In this document: positions 1 through 10,042 of the stretch, piece after piece
Layout: each line of letters opens with the position of its first letter
Numbering within the stretch: position 1 is the first letter of the stretch
Program-made: the position numbers and the translations under genes
The notes under the pieces: model-generated
The model's input: the letters and a program-made list of their open reading frames with translations, nothing else
What the model was told of the DNA's origin: nothing
Database searches by the model: none
From: Pelagibacterales bacterium SAG-MED11
GTDB taxonomy: Bacteria; Pseudomonadota; Alphaproteobacteria; Pelagibacterales; Pelagibacteraceae
Assembly: GCA_014654265.1 (NCBI GenBank)
Contig: JACWDI010000001.1
Span: 329,437-393,436 of the forward strand
DNA: 64,000 bases
Direction: 5' to 3'

Positions 1-2
1 TT

Positions 3-542
3 GAGAATATTTCTCATCTTGTAACTATCCCAAATAATCTTATTCAAGGAAACTTTAAGCAAGCAGGAGTTAATACTGGGAGATTTTTAGTAAACACAAC
101 TGTTGGTGTTTTAGGACTGTTCGATGTGGCACAATATTTAGGTTTAACTGGTTTTGAAAAAGAAGATTACGGTCAATCTTTAGCTACTCTAGGTGTTGGC
201 CCTGGGTGCTATATTGTACTTCCGATTTTAGGACCTAGTACTGCAAGAGACACAGTGGGATCAACTTTAAACTTTTTTGGTGGTGATCCTTGGTATAACG
301 TGACTGTAAGAAATGACACTCAATATTTTAATGAGGCTAATTACTATTACTCAAAAGGAGTTTCAGGAGTTGATTTTAGAGCAAAAAACTTTGACTCCAT
401 TGAGAATTTAGAAAAAAATTCTTTAGATTTTTATGCTTCAGTTAAAAGTTTGTATTTGCAAGATAGACAGCAAAAAATCCTTAATACAAAAAGAATTATT
501 GACACTCAAGATGACAGCGATTGGGAAGAAATTAGCCAATAA
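3..542 (+). CDS. mlaA: MlaA (VacJ) family outer-membrane lipoprotein, 5' partial
   Basis: The reading frame is open to the left window edge, so the true start and lipoprotein signal lie outside. The visible part contains the family hallmark GRFLVNTTVGVLGLFDVA followed by a GVGPGCYIVLPILGPSTARD block, both typical of MlaA/VacJ. MlaA sits in the outer membrane and removes mislocalised phospholipids from the outer leaflet, passing them to periplasmic MlaC. The mlaC homologue follows after 12 bases, so the two are probably one operon whose earlier members (MlaFED) would lie to the left. The GTG at 126 is an internal codon, not a start, because conserved MlaA sequence continues upstream of it. The family call is secure. 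Confidence 0.9.
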   Translation, partial: ENISHLVTIPNNLIQGNFKQAGVNTGRFLVNTTVGVLGLFDVAQYLGLTGFEKEDYGQSLATLGVGPGCYIVLPILGPSTARDTVGSTLNFFGGDPWYNVTVRNDTQYFNEANYYYSKGVSGVDFRAKNFDSIENLEKNSLDFYASVKSLYLQDRQQKILNTKRIIDTQDDSDWEEISQ

Positions 543-554
543 TTTATAATAACT

Positions 555-1145
555 ATGAAAATAAAAAAAATTGTTGTCGTAGTTTTTTTATATCTTTTTA
601 ATTATAATTATTCATATTCTATAGAGCCTGAAATATTTGTGCAATCAACTGTAAATAGAGCCTCAAAAATATTATCTGAAAACATTTCAAAAGAGAAAAA
701 AATGGATGAATTAAGATTAATAGCTAAAGAGACTGTGGATATAAGAGGTATAGGATTTTATACTCTTGGTTCAGTGAGAAAGACCCTCAACGACGACCAA
801 AAGAAAAGATATGCAATTTTATTTGAAGAATATTTTCTTAAGAGTTTTTCAAGTAGATTAGCAGAATATACAAATCCTGAAATTGATGTCCAATCCAAAG
901 AAATATTAAGTGAGAATTATACGATTGTTAATAGTCTTTTAAAAGGGACACCAGAAAGACCAGAAGTAAAAATTGATTGGAGAATTTATACAAAAAAACC
1001 TGAAAATCCTTTAATTAGAGATTTAATTATTGAAGGTCTGAGTTTAGCAAGAACTCAGAAAGAGGAGTTTTCTTCAATATTAAACTCAAATGACAATGAT
1101 ATAAATGCTCTTTTTAAAACTTTAGAAGAGTTTTCTAAAAATTAA
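555..1145 (+). CDS. mlaC: MlaC-type phospholipid-binding periplasmic protein (Tgt2 family)
   Basis: A 196-residue protein with a hydrophobic N-terminal export signal (about residues 1-22, ending near SYS/IEP). Its body matches the MlaC/Tgt2 fold: short helices, then TLGSVRKTLNDDQKKRYAILFEEYF and a C-terminal half with WRIY and IRDLIIEGLSLARTQ, which are typical MlaC segments. It should carry phospholipids between MlaA in the outer membrane and the MlaFED transporter in the inner membrane. It follows mlaA directly. No second membrane segment is seen, consistent with a soluble periplasmic protein. Start is the ATG at 555, which gives a complete signal peptide. Confidence 0.85.
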   Translation: MKIKKIVVVVFLYLFNYNYSYSIEPEIFVQSTVNRASKILSENISKEKKMDELRLIAKETVDIRGIGFYTLGSVRKTLNDDQKKRYAILFEEYFLKSFSSRLAEYTNPEIDVQSKEILSENYTIVNSLLKGTPERPEVKIDWRIYTKKPENPLIRDLIIEGLSLARTQKEEFSSILNSNDNDINALFKTLEEFSKN

Positions 1146-1156
1146 ATTAAAATATT

Positions 1157-1233
1157 TGGTGGGCCCGCCAGGACTCGAACCTGGGACCAATACATTATGA
1201 GTGTACTGCTCTAACCAACTGAGCTACAGGCCC
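1157..1233 (-). tRNA. tRNA with CAT anticodon (Ile2 or elongator Met)
   Basis: A 77-nt cloverleaf on the minus strand with encoded CCA. The acceptor stem GGGCCTG/CGGGCCC contains one T-G wobble. The D-loop has GG, the anticodon loop is CTCATAA and the T-arm is a normal CCAGG-TTCGAGT-CCTGG. A CAT anticodon can be elongator Met or lysidine-modified Ile2. The acceptor has C4-G69 and C5-G68, the pairs reported as TilS recognition features in E. coli Ile2, which leans to Ile2. It is not initiator, because the first acceptor pair is a normal G-C. The amino acid identity stays unresolved from sequence alone. Confidence 0.9.
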
Positions 1234-1303
1234 TTTTTTAAACATCTTAAAACTTTTATAACTTTTAAAATTAAAATCCAGATATTAATTGTTTTTTTAT
1301 AAA

Positions 1304-1378
1304 TGGTGGGCCGTGTTGGTTACGCTCCAACTACCCCTGCAATGTCAATGCAGTACTCTACTATTGAGCTAACGGCCC
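1304..1378 (-). tRNA. tRNA-Val (GAC) with atypical D- and T-loops
   Basis: A 75-nt minus-strand cloverleaf with encoded CCA. The acceptor stem GGGCCGT/ACGGCCC is perfect, the anticodon stem CTGCA/TGCAG is perfect, and the loop TTGACAT gives anticodon GAC (Val). The T-stem GTTGG/CCAAC is also perfect, but the T-loop is AGCGTAA instead of TTCRANY, and the D-loop is AATAGTA, lacking the G18-G19 pair of bases. Only G19 and C56 of the usual elbow contacts remain. Intact stems argue against a decayed pseudogene. It lies between the CAT tRNA and rpoD. Confidence 0.85.
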
Positions 1379-1392
1379 AAAGTTAATAAATT

Positions 1393-3219
1393 TTAACTTT
1401 CTAAGAAACTTTTTAATTGCTTTGATCTACTTGGATGCTTAAGTTTTCTAAGAGCTTTGGCTTCTATTTGTCGAATTCTTTCCCTTGTAACTGAAAACTG
1501 CAAACCAACTTCTTCTAGTGTGTGGTCTGTATTCATTCCTACACCAAATCTCATTCTCAAAACTCTTTCTTCTCTTGGGGTTAAAGTAGACAAAATTTTG
1601 GTTGTTGCTTCACCTAAATTAGATTTAATTGCCTGTTCTAATGGAGCAAGTGCTTTTGTATCTTCAATAAAATCCCCTAAGCTACTATCTTCTTCATCAC
1701 CAACTGGCTTTTCAAGTGAAACTGGCTCTTTAGAAATTTTTAATACTTTTCTAACTTTATCTAACGGCATTCTGAGTTTTTTAGCCAATTCCTCTGGTGT
1801 AGCTTCTCTACCAAACTCACTTAAAATCAATCTTTGAGTCCTAACAATTTTATTAATTGTTTCAATCATATGAACTGGAATTCTAATTGTTCTTGCTTGG
1901 TCAGCAATTGATCTTGTAATAGCTTGTCGTATCCACCAAGTTGCGTAAGTAGAGAATTTGTAACCTCTTCTATACTCAAATTTATCAACTGCTTTCATTA
2001 GTCCAATATTACCTTCTTGGATTAAATCTAAAAACTGCAAACCTCTATTCGTATATTTTTTAGCGATAGAGATTACCAATCTCAAATTTGCTTCGACCAT
2101 TTCTTTTTTCGCAATTCTGGACTCTTTTTCTCCTTTTTGAACTCTACTGACCAACTTTTTAAAGTCAGTTACTGACATTCCTATTTTGTGACTAAATTCA
2201 ATTAATCTTTCTCTTATTTCTTTAAATTGATCTTTATTTTTAGAAAAAAATTGTTTCCAAACAGGATTGGTATCTAAAAATTTTTTTAAATTCGGATTAA
2301 TTTCATTTCCAATATAAAACTTTATAAATTCATTTCTAGGGATTTTGTGATCTATAGCTAATCTTAAAAGATTTCCCTCTAGCGAAATAATCTTTTTATT
2401 TTCTACATAATGCTTTTGTACTAATTCCTCCAAAACAGATGGAGATAATTGAAGAGATTTTATATTTTCTAGTATTTCTTGAACAATTTTCTGGTGACTT
2501 TTTTCCTTAGCAGACGAAAAACTTTTTGAAGTTAAAACACAATCTAGTTTTTCTTTTTGATATTTAATAAGTTTATTATAATCTTTAGTTAGTAGATTTA
2601 CAGTTTTTAAAACTTTAGGTTTAATTTCTGTTTCCATAGCAGCAAGCGTAGGATTAAATTCTTCATCAGTCTCTTCTCCTGAACTATCCTCACTATCAGT
2701 TTCACCAGCATTTTTTTGTTTTGCACTTGGACCTGTTGACTCGTCCTCCATATAATTAGTGTCAATATCAATAATTTCTCTAACTAAAATTTCATCTTTT
2801 TGTAATTTTTCATTCCAGTCTGAAAATTGTTGTGCTGTAATTGGACTTTGTGAAAGTGCAATCAACATTACATCTTTTCCAGCTTCTATTCTTTTTGCTA
2901 TAGCAATCTCTCCCTCTCTTGATAGTAGTTCAACTCCACCCATCTCTCTAAGATACATTCTGATAGGATCGTCACTTTTCTCCATCGTCTTGCCTTCTTC
3001 TTTAGAAGAGCCCTCTTTTTTTCTTAAAACTTTGAAGTCTGTTTTTTTTTCTACAAGAGAAATTTTTTCGTCTAAGATATGAATAAAAGCTTGAGCTAAA
3101 TTATCATCAGAAAGATTTCTTTTTCCTAAGGATTTACTTAATTCCTCATAGGTAATGAAACCCCTGTGAGTTCCTCGACCCATTAATCTAGCAAATGATT
3201 TAGTAATTATTCTTTCCAC
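1393..3219 (-). CDS. rpoD: RNA polymerase primary sigma factor RpoD (sigma-70)
   Basis: A 608-residue housekeeping sigma factor that directs RNA polymerase to standard promoters. Region 1.1 is at the N-terminus ([13 protein letters not shown]). Region 1.2 follows ([21 protein letters not shown]), then an acidic non-conserved insert. Region 2 with the -10 recognition helix lies around residues 375-460 ([31 protein letters not shown]), then region 3, and region 4 with a helix-turn-helix at the C-terminus ([19 protein letters not shown]). The start used is GTG; an ATG 12 codons downstream (3183) is possible but would trim the first helix of region 1.1. It follows dnaG on the same strand after a 66-base gap, an order usual in alphaproteobacteria. 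Confidence 0.97.
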   Translation of the reverse strand: MERIITKSFARLMGRGTHRGFITYEELSKSLGKRNLSDDNLAQAFIHILDEKISLVEKKTDFKVLRKKEGSSKEEGKTMEKSDDPIRMYLREMGGVELLSREGEIAIAKRIEAGKDVMLIALSQSPITAQQFSDWNEKLQKDEILVREIIDIDTNYMEDESTGPSAKQKNAGETDSEDSSGEETDEEFNPTLAAMETEIKPKVLKTVNLLTKDYNKLIKYQKEKLDCVLTSKSFSSAKEKSHQKIVQEILENIKSLQLSPSVLEELVQKHYVENKKIISLEGNLLRLAIDHKIPRNEFIKFYIGNEINPNLKKFLDTNPVWKQFFSKNKDQFKEIRERLIEFSHKIGMSVTDFKKLVSRVQKGEKESRIAKKEMVEANLRLVISIAKKYTNRGLQFLDLIQEGNIGLMKAVDKFEYRRGYKFSTYATWWIRQAITRSIADQARTIRIPVHMIETINKIVRTQRLILSEFGREATPEELAKKLRMPLDKVRKVLKISKEPVSLEKPVGDEEDSSLGDFIEDTKALAPLEQAIKSNLGEATTKILSTLTPREERVLRMRFGVGMNTDHTLEEVGLQFSVTRERIRQIEAKALRKLKHPSRSKQLKSFLES

Positions 3220-3285
3220 AACAATTAAATTGAAGAGTCTTATATAATGTCAAATTTATAAAAATCCATTCTTTATTTGTAAGGA

Positions 3286-5061
3286 TTAGTTGATATTTTG
3301 CTTTTTTTTCAACTCTTTTAGCTCGTTAAATGTCGCTTCACTCAAATCTTTAGAAAACTTCGATTCTAATTCCTGAATTCTATATTCTAAATCATAATTA
3401 TTAAGATCTCGATTAATATCCTCTAATATTTCAATAACAGCATTTTCATTTTCTAGTTTATTTTTTAAAATATGTTTTATTGGAGCAAATTTATTTATTT
3501 TATCAATCAATTGTGTATCAATATCTAAATCACTTATTGAAATTTTTTGTTCAGATCTTAGCCTCAACATAATCTTTTCGAAAATTTGCTTGTTTACTTC
3601 AGTGAATAACTTAACATTTTCAATCAAATGAATGTTTTCCTGCATCAATTTTAGATTTGTCATAACAAGATAAATTAATGAAAATTCTTTTAACTCAACC
3701 CCAGTCAAAGATTGACTTTCAGTAAAATATCTTTTTGTAGACTCTAATGATCTAGTTTTTTTAACATAAAAGTTTTTTCTATTTTGACTAGTGTGTGGAG
3801 TAAGCTCAGAAATCTTCTCTAAGAAATACTCTAAAACGTATTTTTTTATATAATCATCTTTAATGGTATTTGCTATAGCTCTTAATTTCTTATCAAAAAT
3901 TGCCAATGAAGACGGATTATTTTCAGTTTGCTTTTTATAATGGCTAAATATGAATTGATGTATAGAGATTTTACTTTGTTTAGTAAAATCAATGAAATAA
4001 TTTTTTCCATTTTTATTTACAAAACTATCAGGGTCTTCTTTGTCTGGTAAAAATAAAAATGAAATTTGTTTTTCAGGTTTTAAATCTTTTATAGAGTTTT
4101 CTGCTGCTCTTAAAGCTGCTTTATAGCCACTTTCATCACCATCGAAACAAATAATTATATCATCAAAAAACTGATTTAAAGTTAAGATCTGTTTGTCTGT
4201 TAAAGAAGTGCCAAGATTAGCTACAGCATTTTCAATACCATTTTTGCTTAAGCCTACAACATCCATATAACCCTCAACTAAAAAAATGTTACTTAATTTA
4301 TTAGATAACTTTCTTGCTAAATCTAAATTATATAAATTTGAACCTTTCTTAAAAAACATAGTTTCAGGAGAATTAATATATTTTGCTAAATAATCTAATT
4401 GCTCAATAATTCTTCCCCCTAACGCGATGGGTTGACCTGAAATATTATTAATTGGAAAAATTAATCTTCCCCTAAATCTTTCAATATATACTTTCTTTTT
4501 TTCATCTAAGTAAAACAAACCACTATCAACTAGTGTTTGTTCGCTAAATTGATCTTTTAATTTATCAAAAAAAGTTGGATTTTTTTCTATATAACCAATT
4601 TTAAATTTCTTTACTTCTTCTTTACCTAAAGATCTATTTTTTAAATAATCTCTTGCATTGGAACAGGCATCATTTTTTAATAACTCGTTATGATAATAAT
4701 TAACATACTGACTATATATAGATAAGTATTCCTTCCACTTTTTTTCTCTTTCCTCATCTTGTTTAGAAAACATGTAGGGCTGCATCCCTGCAAGTTGAGC
4801 CAAATGTTTTACTGCTTCACCAAATTTAAGGTTTTGAGTTTTTATTACAAAATCAAAAATATTTCCATGTTCGGATGTTGCAAAACAATGATAAAACTCT
4901 TTTTCATCATTAACAGTAAATGAGGGAGTTTTTTCATTTTTAAATGGAGATAAGCCTACATACTCCTTACCTCTTTTTTTTAAAACAACTGATTTTGAAA
5001 CGACTGTAGAAACTTTTAATCTTGTTTTAATTTCATCAAGATATTCTTTAGGATATTTCAT
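3286..5061 (-). CDS. dnaG: DNA primase DnaG
   Basis: A 591-residue primase that makes RNA primers for DNA replication. The N-terminal CHC2 zinc-binding module is recognisable (SPFKNEKTPSFTV) but three of four usual ligands are replaced: S38, K41 and T62 stand where E. coli has C40, H43 and C64, leaving only C59. The catalytic core has RGRLIFPI and the Toprim motifs (LVEGYMDVVGL near 260 and ICFDGDESGYKAA near 305). The C-terminal helicase-interaction region is divergent. The start overlaps the stop of the upstream GatB/YqeY gene by one base, suggesting translational coupling. Zinc-ligand loss is probably a lineage trait rather than damage, since the frame is intact and the core conserved. Confidence 0.95.
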   Translation of the reverse strand: MKYPKEYLDEIKTRLKVSTVVSKSVVLKKRGKEYVGLSPFKNEKTPSFTVNDEKEFYHCFATSEHGNIFDFVIKTQNLKFGEAVKHLAQLAGMQPYMFSKQDEEREKKWKEYLSIYSQYVNYYHNELLKNDACSNARDYLKNRSLGKEEVKKFKIGYIEKNPTFFDKLKDQFSEQTLVDSGLFYLDEKKKVYIERFRGRLIFPINNISGQPIALGGRIIEQLDYLAKYINSPETMFFKKGSNLYNLDLARKLSNKLSNIFLVEGYMDVVGLSKNGIENAVANLGTSLTDKQILTLNQFFDDIIICFDGDESGYKAALRAAENSIKDLKPEKQISFLFLPDKEDPDSFVNKNGKNYFIDFTKQSKISIHQFIFSHYKKQTENNPSSLAIFDKKLRAIANTIKDDYIKKYVLEYFLEKISELTPHTSQNRKNFYVKKTRSLESTKRYFTESQSLTGVELKEFSLIYLVMTNLKLMQENIHLIENVKLFTEVNKQIFEKIMLRLRSEQKISISDLDIDTQLIDKINKFAPIKHILKNKLENENAVIEILEDINRDLNNYDLEYRIQELESKFSKDLSEATFNELKELKKKQNIN

Positions 5062-5522
5062 CAGCTATTTAATAATTCTTTAATAAGAGGACCAGCTTTA
5101 GAAAAGTCAATTTCATCAGAATGCAATTTTTTTAGTTCACCCATTACTTTTCCCATATCTTTTACAGAACTTGCTCCAAGCTTGGCGATTGTGTCAGTGC
5201 ATATTTTTTTGGTTTCTTCTTCACTTAGTTGTTTAGGTAAAAATCCTGTTAGAATATCATGCTCACTTTGCTCAACCTCTAAAAGATCTTTTCTGTTATT
5301 TTTTTTGTAAATATCAATCGATTCGGCTCTTTGTTTAACCATTTTTTTTAGAAGCTTTTTAATGTCCTCATCATCTGTTTCTTTTTTATTTGGACCTGAT
5401 CTGTTTGCTATGTCTAGATCCTTTATAGAGGACAGAATTAACCTATAAGTTGATATTTTAGTTTTATCTTTGGCTTTCAAGGCATTTTTGTATTCAGTTT
5501 CAATTGTTTCTTTTAAAGGCAT
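5061..5522 (-). CDS. GatB/YqeY domain-containing protein
   Basis: A 153-residue soluble protein of the YqeY family, related to the tail domain of the amidotransferase subunit GatB. Supporting segments are LKETIETEYKNALKAKDK at the N-terminus, RAESIDIYKKNNRKDLLEVEQSE in the middle, and a C-terminal DMGKVMGELKK. The biochemical role of stand-alone YqeY proteins is not settled; a link to tRNA-dependent amidation is inferred from the domain only. It is the first gene of the minus-strand run YqeY-dnaG-rpoD and is divergent from carA. Confidence 0.9.
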   Translation of the reverse strand: MPLKETIETEYKNALKAKDKTKISTYRLILSSIKDLDIANRSGPNKKETDDEDIKKLLKKMVKQRAESIDIYKKNNRKDLLEVEQSEHDILTGFLPKQLSEEETKKICTDTIAKLGASSVKDMGKVMGELKKLHSDEIDFSKAGPLIKELLNS

Positions 5523-5560
5523 ATTTTTAATTTACTGCAAAGAAAAAAATCTTCAAAAGA

Positions 5561-5587
5561 AAAATTGTTTTTTTACAATTTTATAAT
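5561..5587. promoter_or_regulatory. Inverted repeat and possible -10 box between yqeY and carA
   Basis: Perfect 8-base arms AAAATTGT (5561-5568) and ACAATTTT (5575-5582) flank six T residues. The right arm abuts TATAAT (5582-5587), a good -10 match for carA on the plus strand. No convincing -35 is visible. It could be a repressor operator or simply an AT-rich coincidence. Confidence 0.3.
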
Positions 5588-5646
5588 ACATCTCTGTTGC
5601 GATAATAAATCAATTATTGTATTAACCTTTAACTTATGAGTTGTAA

Positions 5647-6840
5647 TTGATCAAAAAAGTAAAAAAAACTCACTCAAAAAATTCTCAAATTAATACAGGT
5701 ATTTTAGTTCTTGAAAATAAGAAAGTTTTTAAGGGTATTGGGATAGGTTACCAAGGAGAAGCAACTGGAGAGGTTTGTTTTAATACCTCATTAACAGGAT
5801 ACCAAGAAATAATATCAGACCCATCCTATGCGGGACAAATTATAAACTTTACATTTCCACATATTGGCAATGTTGGAACTAACAATGAAGATTTTGAGTC
5901 TGATAAAATTTGGACTAAAGGAGTCATTTTTAATTCCGAAATAACTTCACCATCAAATTATAGATCTTTTCAACATTTAAATGCTTGGCTTAAAAAAAAT
6001 AAAATAGTTGGAATTACAGGACTAGATACTAGAAGCTTAACTAATTTTATAAGAGACAAAGGTGCTCCAAAAGGAACTATTGCTTACTCAAAAAAAGGAA
6101 AGTTTAATATTAGTAAACTTACAAACTTAACAATAAAATGGAGTGGATTAAAAAATTTGGATCTTGCAGAAAAAGTAACTACGCCAAAAAATTATATTTG
6201 GAAAGGACTTAAAACGTGGAAAAAGGAAATAGGTTATAAAAAAAATACTAAAAATTCTTTTCATGTAGTAGCTATAGATTATGGAATCAAAAAAAATATT
6301 CTAAGATATTTTTCTGACTTTAAATGCAAAGTCACTGTAGTTTCGTGTAAGACACCTGCTAAAAATATTTTATCTCTTAAACCTAATGGAATATTTTTAT
6401 CAAATGGACCTGGGGATCCAGCTGCAACTGGAAAGTACGCAATTAAAATAATTAAAAGCCTAATTGAAAAAAAATTACCTTTATTTGGTATTTGTCTTGG
6501 TCATCAAATACTTGCACTAACATTAGGTGGTAAAACAAAGAAAATGAAACTGGGGCATAGAGGTGCAAACCACCCAGTTAAAAATTTAATTAATGACAAT
6601 GTAGAAATTACTAGTCAAAATCATGGTTTTGAAGTTGTTAAAGAAAATTTACCAAAAAATATTGAGATCACTCATAAATCTTTATTCGATAACAGTATTG
6701 AGGGTATTAAATTAAAAAATAAACCAGTGTTTTCTGTTCAATACCATCCAGAGTCAAACCCTGGACCACAAGACAGCGTATATTTATTTCAAGAATTTAT
6801 TAACAACATGAAAAAGAATGCCAAAAAGAAAAGATCTTAA
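5647..6840 (+). CDS. carA: Carbamoyl-phosphate synthase small (glutaminase) subunit CarA
   Basis: A 397-residue glutamine amidotransferase subunit. It releases ammonia from glutamine for carbamoyl phosphate made by CarB, feeding pyrimidine and arginine synthesis. The N-terminal CPSase domain has [16 protein letters not shown] and the class I GATase domain has the nucleophile loop FGICLGHQI and the His-Glu pair in [10 protein letters not shown]. The start is a TTG at 5647 since a stop lies one codon upstream and no ATG is available near the family N-terminus. It overlaps carB by 23 bases, so the two are surely cotranscribed. Confidence 0.96.
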   Translation: MIKKVKKTHSKNSQINTGILVLENKKVFKGIGIGYQGEATGEVCFNTSLTGYQEIISDPSYAGQIINFTFPHIGNVGTNNEDFESDKIWTKGVIFNSEITSPSNYRSFQHLNAWLKKNKIVGITGLDTRSLTNFIRDKGAPKGTIAYSKKGKFNISKLTNLTIKWSGLKNLDLAEKVTTPKNYIWKGLKTWKKEIGYKKNTKNSFHVVAIDYGIKKNILRYFSDFKCKVTVVSCKTPAKNILSLKPNGIFLSNGPGDPAATGKYAIKIIKSLIEKKLPLFGICLGHQILALTLGGKTKKMKLGHRGANHPVKNLINDNVEITSQNHGFEVVKENLPKNIEITHKSLFDNSIEGIKLKNKPVFSVQYHPESNPGPQDSVYLFQEFINNMKKNAKKKRS

Positions 6841-9800
6841 AAAAATACTAGTTGTTGGTGCGGGGCCCATTATTATTGGTCAAGCTTGTGAATTTGATTA
6901 TTCAGGAACCCAAGCATGTAAAGCATTAAGAGATGAGGGATATAAGGTTGTGTTAATTAATTCAAATCCAGCAACAATTATGACTGATCCAGATGTTGCT
7001 GATAAAACTTATATTGAGCCTATTACTTTAGAAGTTTTAGAAAAAATTCTAAAAAAAGAAAAACCAGATTCAATCCTACCCACAATGGGAGGTCAAACTG
7101 CTCTTAATCTAGCAATGGAAGCAGAAAAAAAAGGAATTTTAAAAAAATACAAAATAGAACTAATTGGAGCAAATTCTAAAGCTATTGCTAATGCAGAAGA
7201 TAGAAAGAAATTCAGAAAAAATATGATTGATATTGGTTTAGATTTACCTAAATCTGAAATCGTTAATAACATAAACCAATCTTCTAAAGTTTTAAAAAAA
7301 ATTGGGTTACCTGCAATTATTAGGCCTGCATTTACACTAGGAGGTTTAGGCGGAGGAATAGCTAAGAATAAAAAGGACTACTTAAAAATTATCAAAACTG
7401 GTTTGCACGAGTCCCCTGTTAGCCAAGTTCTAGTAGAGGAATGTTTAGAGGGTTGGAAAGAATTCGAAATGGAAGTCGTAAGAGATAAAAAAGATAACTG
7501 TATAATCATCTGCTCAATTGAAAATGTTGATCCAATGGGAATACATACCGGAGATTCTGTAACTGTTGCTCCAGCACTCACTTTAACCGATAAAGAATAC
7601 CAGGTAATGAGAAATGCTTCTATTGCTTGTTTAAGAAAAATTGGAGTTGAAACAGGTGGTTCAAATGTTCAATTTGCTATAAATCCTAAAAATGGTCGTA
7701 TGGTGGTGATTGAAATGAACCCAAGAGTATCTAGATCATCGGCTCTTGCATCAAAAGCAACTGGATTTCCAATCGCAAAAGTTGCAGCTAAACTTGCTGT
7801 TGGTTATACTTTGGATGAATTAAAAAATGAAATTACTAAAGTAACTCCAGCATCATTCGAGCCAAGTATAGACTATGTGGTAACTAAAATTCCAAGATTT
7901 ACTTTTGAAAAATTTTCGACTTCCCCGGTAACTTTAGGTACATCAATGAAGTCTGTTGGAGAAGCAATGGCAATAGGTCGAAATTTCAAAGAATCGCTTC
8001 AGAAAGCTTTGGTCTCTCTCGAAACTGGTTTTTCAGGATTAGATAGAATTTTCGATTTAAATAAAAAACAAATTGAAAAAAAACTTAAAGAAAATATTCC
8101 TAATAAGTTACTATTAGTTGCTGAAGCAATTAGAAAGAAAATTAATTTAAAAAGAATATTTGTATTATCTAAAATTGATCCTTGGTTTTTAGAACAAATA
8201 AAAGAAATAATAGATAGTGAATTTAAAATCAAAAGCAAAGGATTACCAAAAAATTTTAATGAATTAAATAAAATAAAATCCATTGGTTTTTCTGATAAAA
8301 AATTAGCAGAATTAACAAATACTTCGGAAGATATAATAAGGCAAAAAAGAACTGCTCTTAAAATTTTACCTGTATTCAAGAAAGTTGATACCTGTGCGGC
8401 TGAATTTAAATCCTTTACACCCTATATGTACTCAACTTATCAAAGAAATTTTTCAATAAAGTCTGAGTGTGAAGCTGATCCATCAGCTAAGAAGAAAATT
8501 ATAATATTGGGAGGAGGTCCAAATAGAATTGGACAAGGAATTGAATTTGATTATTGCTGTTGTCAGGCGAGTTTTTCTCTTAAAGATGCTGGTTTTGAAA
8601 CTATAATGGTTAATTGTAATCCAGAAACAGTTTCGACTGATTATGATACCAGTGACAGATTATATTTTGAGCCCTTAAAAGAAGAGTATGTTTTTAACAT
8701 AATTAAAAGAGAAAGGGAGAAAGGTAATTTAATTGGTATTATTGCACAATTCGGTGGTCAAACTCCAATTAAGTTAGCAAAATTTTTATATGAGAATAAA
8801 CTTCCAATTTTAGGAACACAATATACTTCAATAGACTTAGCTGAAGATAGAGATAGATTTAGAAATCTTCTTAACAGATTAAAATTAAAACAAGCAGAAA
8901 GTGGAATTGCAAAAACTTATAAACAAGCAATCCAAATAGCAGAAAAGATTGGTTTGCCGTTAATGGTAAGACCTTCATATGTGTTAGGTGGAAGAGCTAT
9001 GGAAATTGTTCATGAAAAAAGTCAACTTAAAAACTTTGTTCAAGAAGCATTTAAAGCTGCAGAAGATAACCCAATTTTAATAGACAAATTTATTGATCAT
9101 GCAATGGAGGTAGATGTTGATGCAATATCTGACGGGACACAAGTACATGTTGCTGGTATTATGCAGCATATAGAGGAAGCTGGAATTCATTCGGGAGACT
9201 CGGCTTGCAGCTTACCTCCTGTATCAATTAAGCCTTTCTTAATTAAAGAAATTGAAAATCAAACTAAAAAATTAGCTTTAGCATTAAAGGTTAAAGGTTT
9301 CATGAATATTCAGTTTGCTATCAAAAAAGATGAAATTTATGTTATCGAAGTAAACCCGAGGGCAAGTAGAACGGTTCCATTTGTTTCAAAAGCAAAAGGT
9401 CTACCTTTTGCAAAAATTGCTTCAAGAGTAATGGCTGGAGAAAAATTATCTAAGTTTAATTTAAAAGATAAATCTAATGGTATGTTTGCTGTTAAAGAGG
9501 CAGTGTTTCCATTTAATAAATTTCCTAACAGTGATTTACTTTTGGGTCCTGAAATGAAATCAACTGGGGAAGTTATGGGATTTGACAAAAACTTTGGAAT
9601 GGCGTTTGCTAAAAGTCAAATAGCTTCAGCTAACTCTTTACCTAAGCAAGGTCTTGCTTTTATTTCTTTAAAAAATTCTCATAAAGACGAGGGAATTGGT
9701 TTAGCAAAAGAATTAATAAAACTTAAATTTTCTCTGTGTGCTACAAAGGGAACTGCAGAGTATATCAGAAAACACGGTATGAGATGTAAAATTATAAATA

Positions 9801-10042
9801 AGGTCAGTAGTGGCTCACCTCACATAGTTGATGTTTTAGACTCTAAGAAAATTGCATTGGTAATAAACACTGGAGGTGGAAATAGTGAACACAGATTAAA
9901 TGATGCAATAGCTCTTAGAAGAGGAACGCTTAAAAACAAAGTTCCATATTGTACTAATATGTCAACTGCACTTGCATGTTTAGAGGCTATTAAATCTCTT
10001 AAAACTAAAAAATTAGAAGTCAATTCTCTACAGGATATTTAA
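6818..10042 (+). CDS. carB: Carbamoyl-phosphate synthase large subunit CarB
   Basis: A 1074-residue synthetase, the usual family length. It has two duplicated halves, each with a pre-ATP-grasp and ATP-grasp domain: [17 protein letters not shown] opens the first and [17 protein letters not shown] the second. [10 protein letters not shown] and [11 protein letters not shown] are the equivalent metal-site loops. The C-terminal MGS-like allosteric domain starts near residue 935 ([19 protein letters not shown]). It phosphorylates bicarbonate and carbamate with ammonia from CarA. The start lies inside carA. Its 3' end overlaps the convergent oxygenase gene by 4 bases. Confidence 0.98.
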   Translation: MPKRKDLKKILVVGAGPIIIGQACEFDYSGTQACKALRDEGYKVVLINSNPATIMTDPDVADKTYIEPITLEVLEKILKKEKPDSILPTMGGQTALNLAMEAEKKGILKKYKIELIGANSKAIANAEDRKKFRKNMIDIGLDLPKSEIVNNINQSSKVLKKIGLPAIIRPAFTLGGLGGGIAKNKKDYLKIIKTGLHESPVSQVLVEECLEGWKEFEMEVVRDKKDNCIIICSIENVDPMGIHTGDSVTVAPALTLTDKEYQVMRNASIACLRKIGVETGGSNVQFAINPKNGRMVVIEMNPRVSRSSALASKATGFPIAKVAAKLAVGYTLDELKNEITKVTPASFEPSIDYVVTKIPRFTFEKFSTSPVTLGTSMKSVGEAMAIGRNFKESLQKALVSLETGFSGLDRIFDLNKKQIEKKLKENIPNKLLLVAEAIRKKINLKRIFVLSKIDPWFLEQIKEIIDSEFKIKSKGLPKNFNELNKIKSIGFSDKKLAELTNTSEDIIRQKRTALKILPVFKKVDTCAAEFKSFTPYMYSTYQRNFSIKSECEADPSAKKKIIILGGGPNRIGQGIEFDYCCCQASFSLKDAGFETIMVNCNPETVSTDYDTSDRLYFEPLKEEYVFNIIKREREKGNLIGIIAQFGGQTPIKLAKFLYENKLPILGTQYTSIDLAEDRDRFRNLLNRLKLKQAESGIAKTYKQAIQIAEKIGLPLMVRPSYVLGGRAMEIVHEKSQLKNFVQEAFKAAEDNPILIDKFIDHAMEVDVDAISDGTQVHVAGIMQHIEEAGIHSGDSACSLPPVSIKPFLIKEIENQTKKLALALKVKGFMNIQFAIKKDEIYVIEVNPRASRTVPFVSKAKGLPFAKIASRVMAGEKLSKFNLKDKSNGMFAVKEAVFPFNKFPNSDLLLGPEMKSTGEVMGFDKNFGMAFAKSQIASANSLPKQGLAFISLKNSHKDEGIGLAKELIKLKFSLCATKGTAEYIRKHGMRCKIINKVSSGSPHIVDVLDSKKIALVINTGGGNSEHRLNDAIALRRGTLKNKVPYCTNMSTALACLEAIKSLKTKKLEVNSLQDI

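Noticed and set aside
1457..1837. 126-codon plus-strand frame inside rpoD
   Set aside because: Lies opposite sigma regions 3 and 4, whose conservation explains the sequence; Ser-rich shadow.
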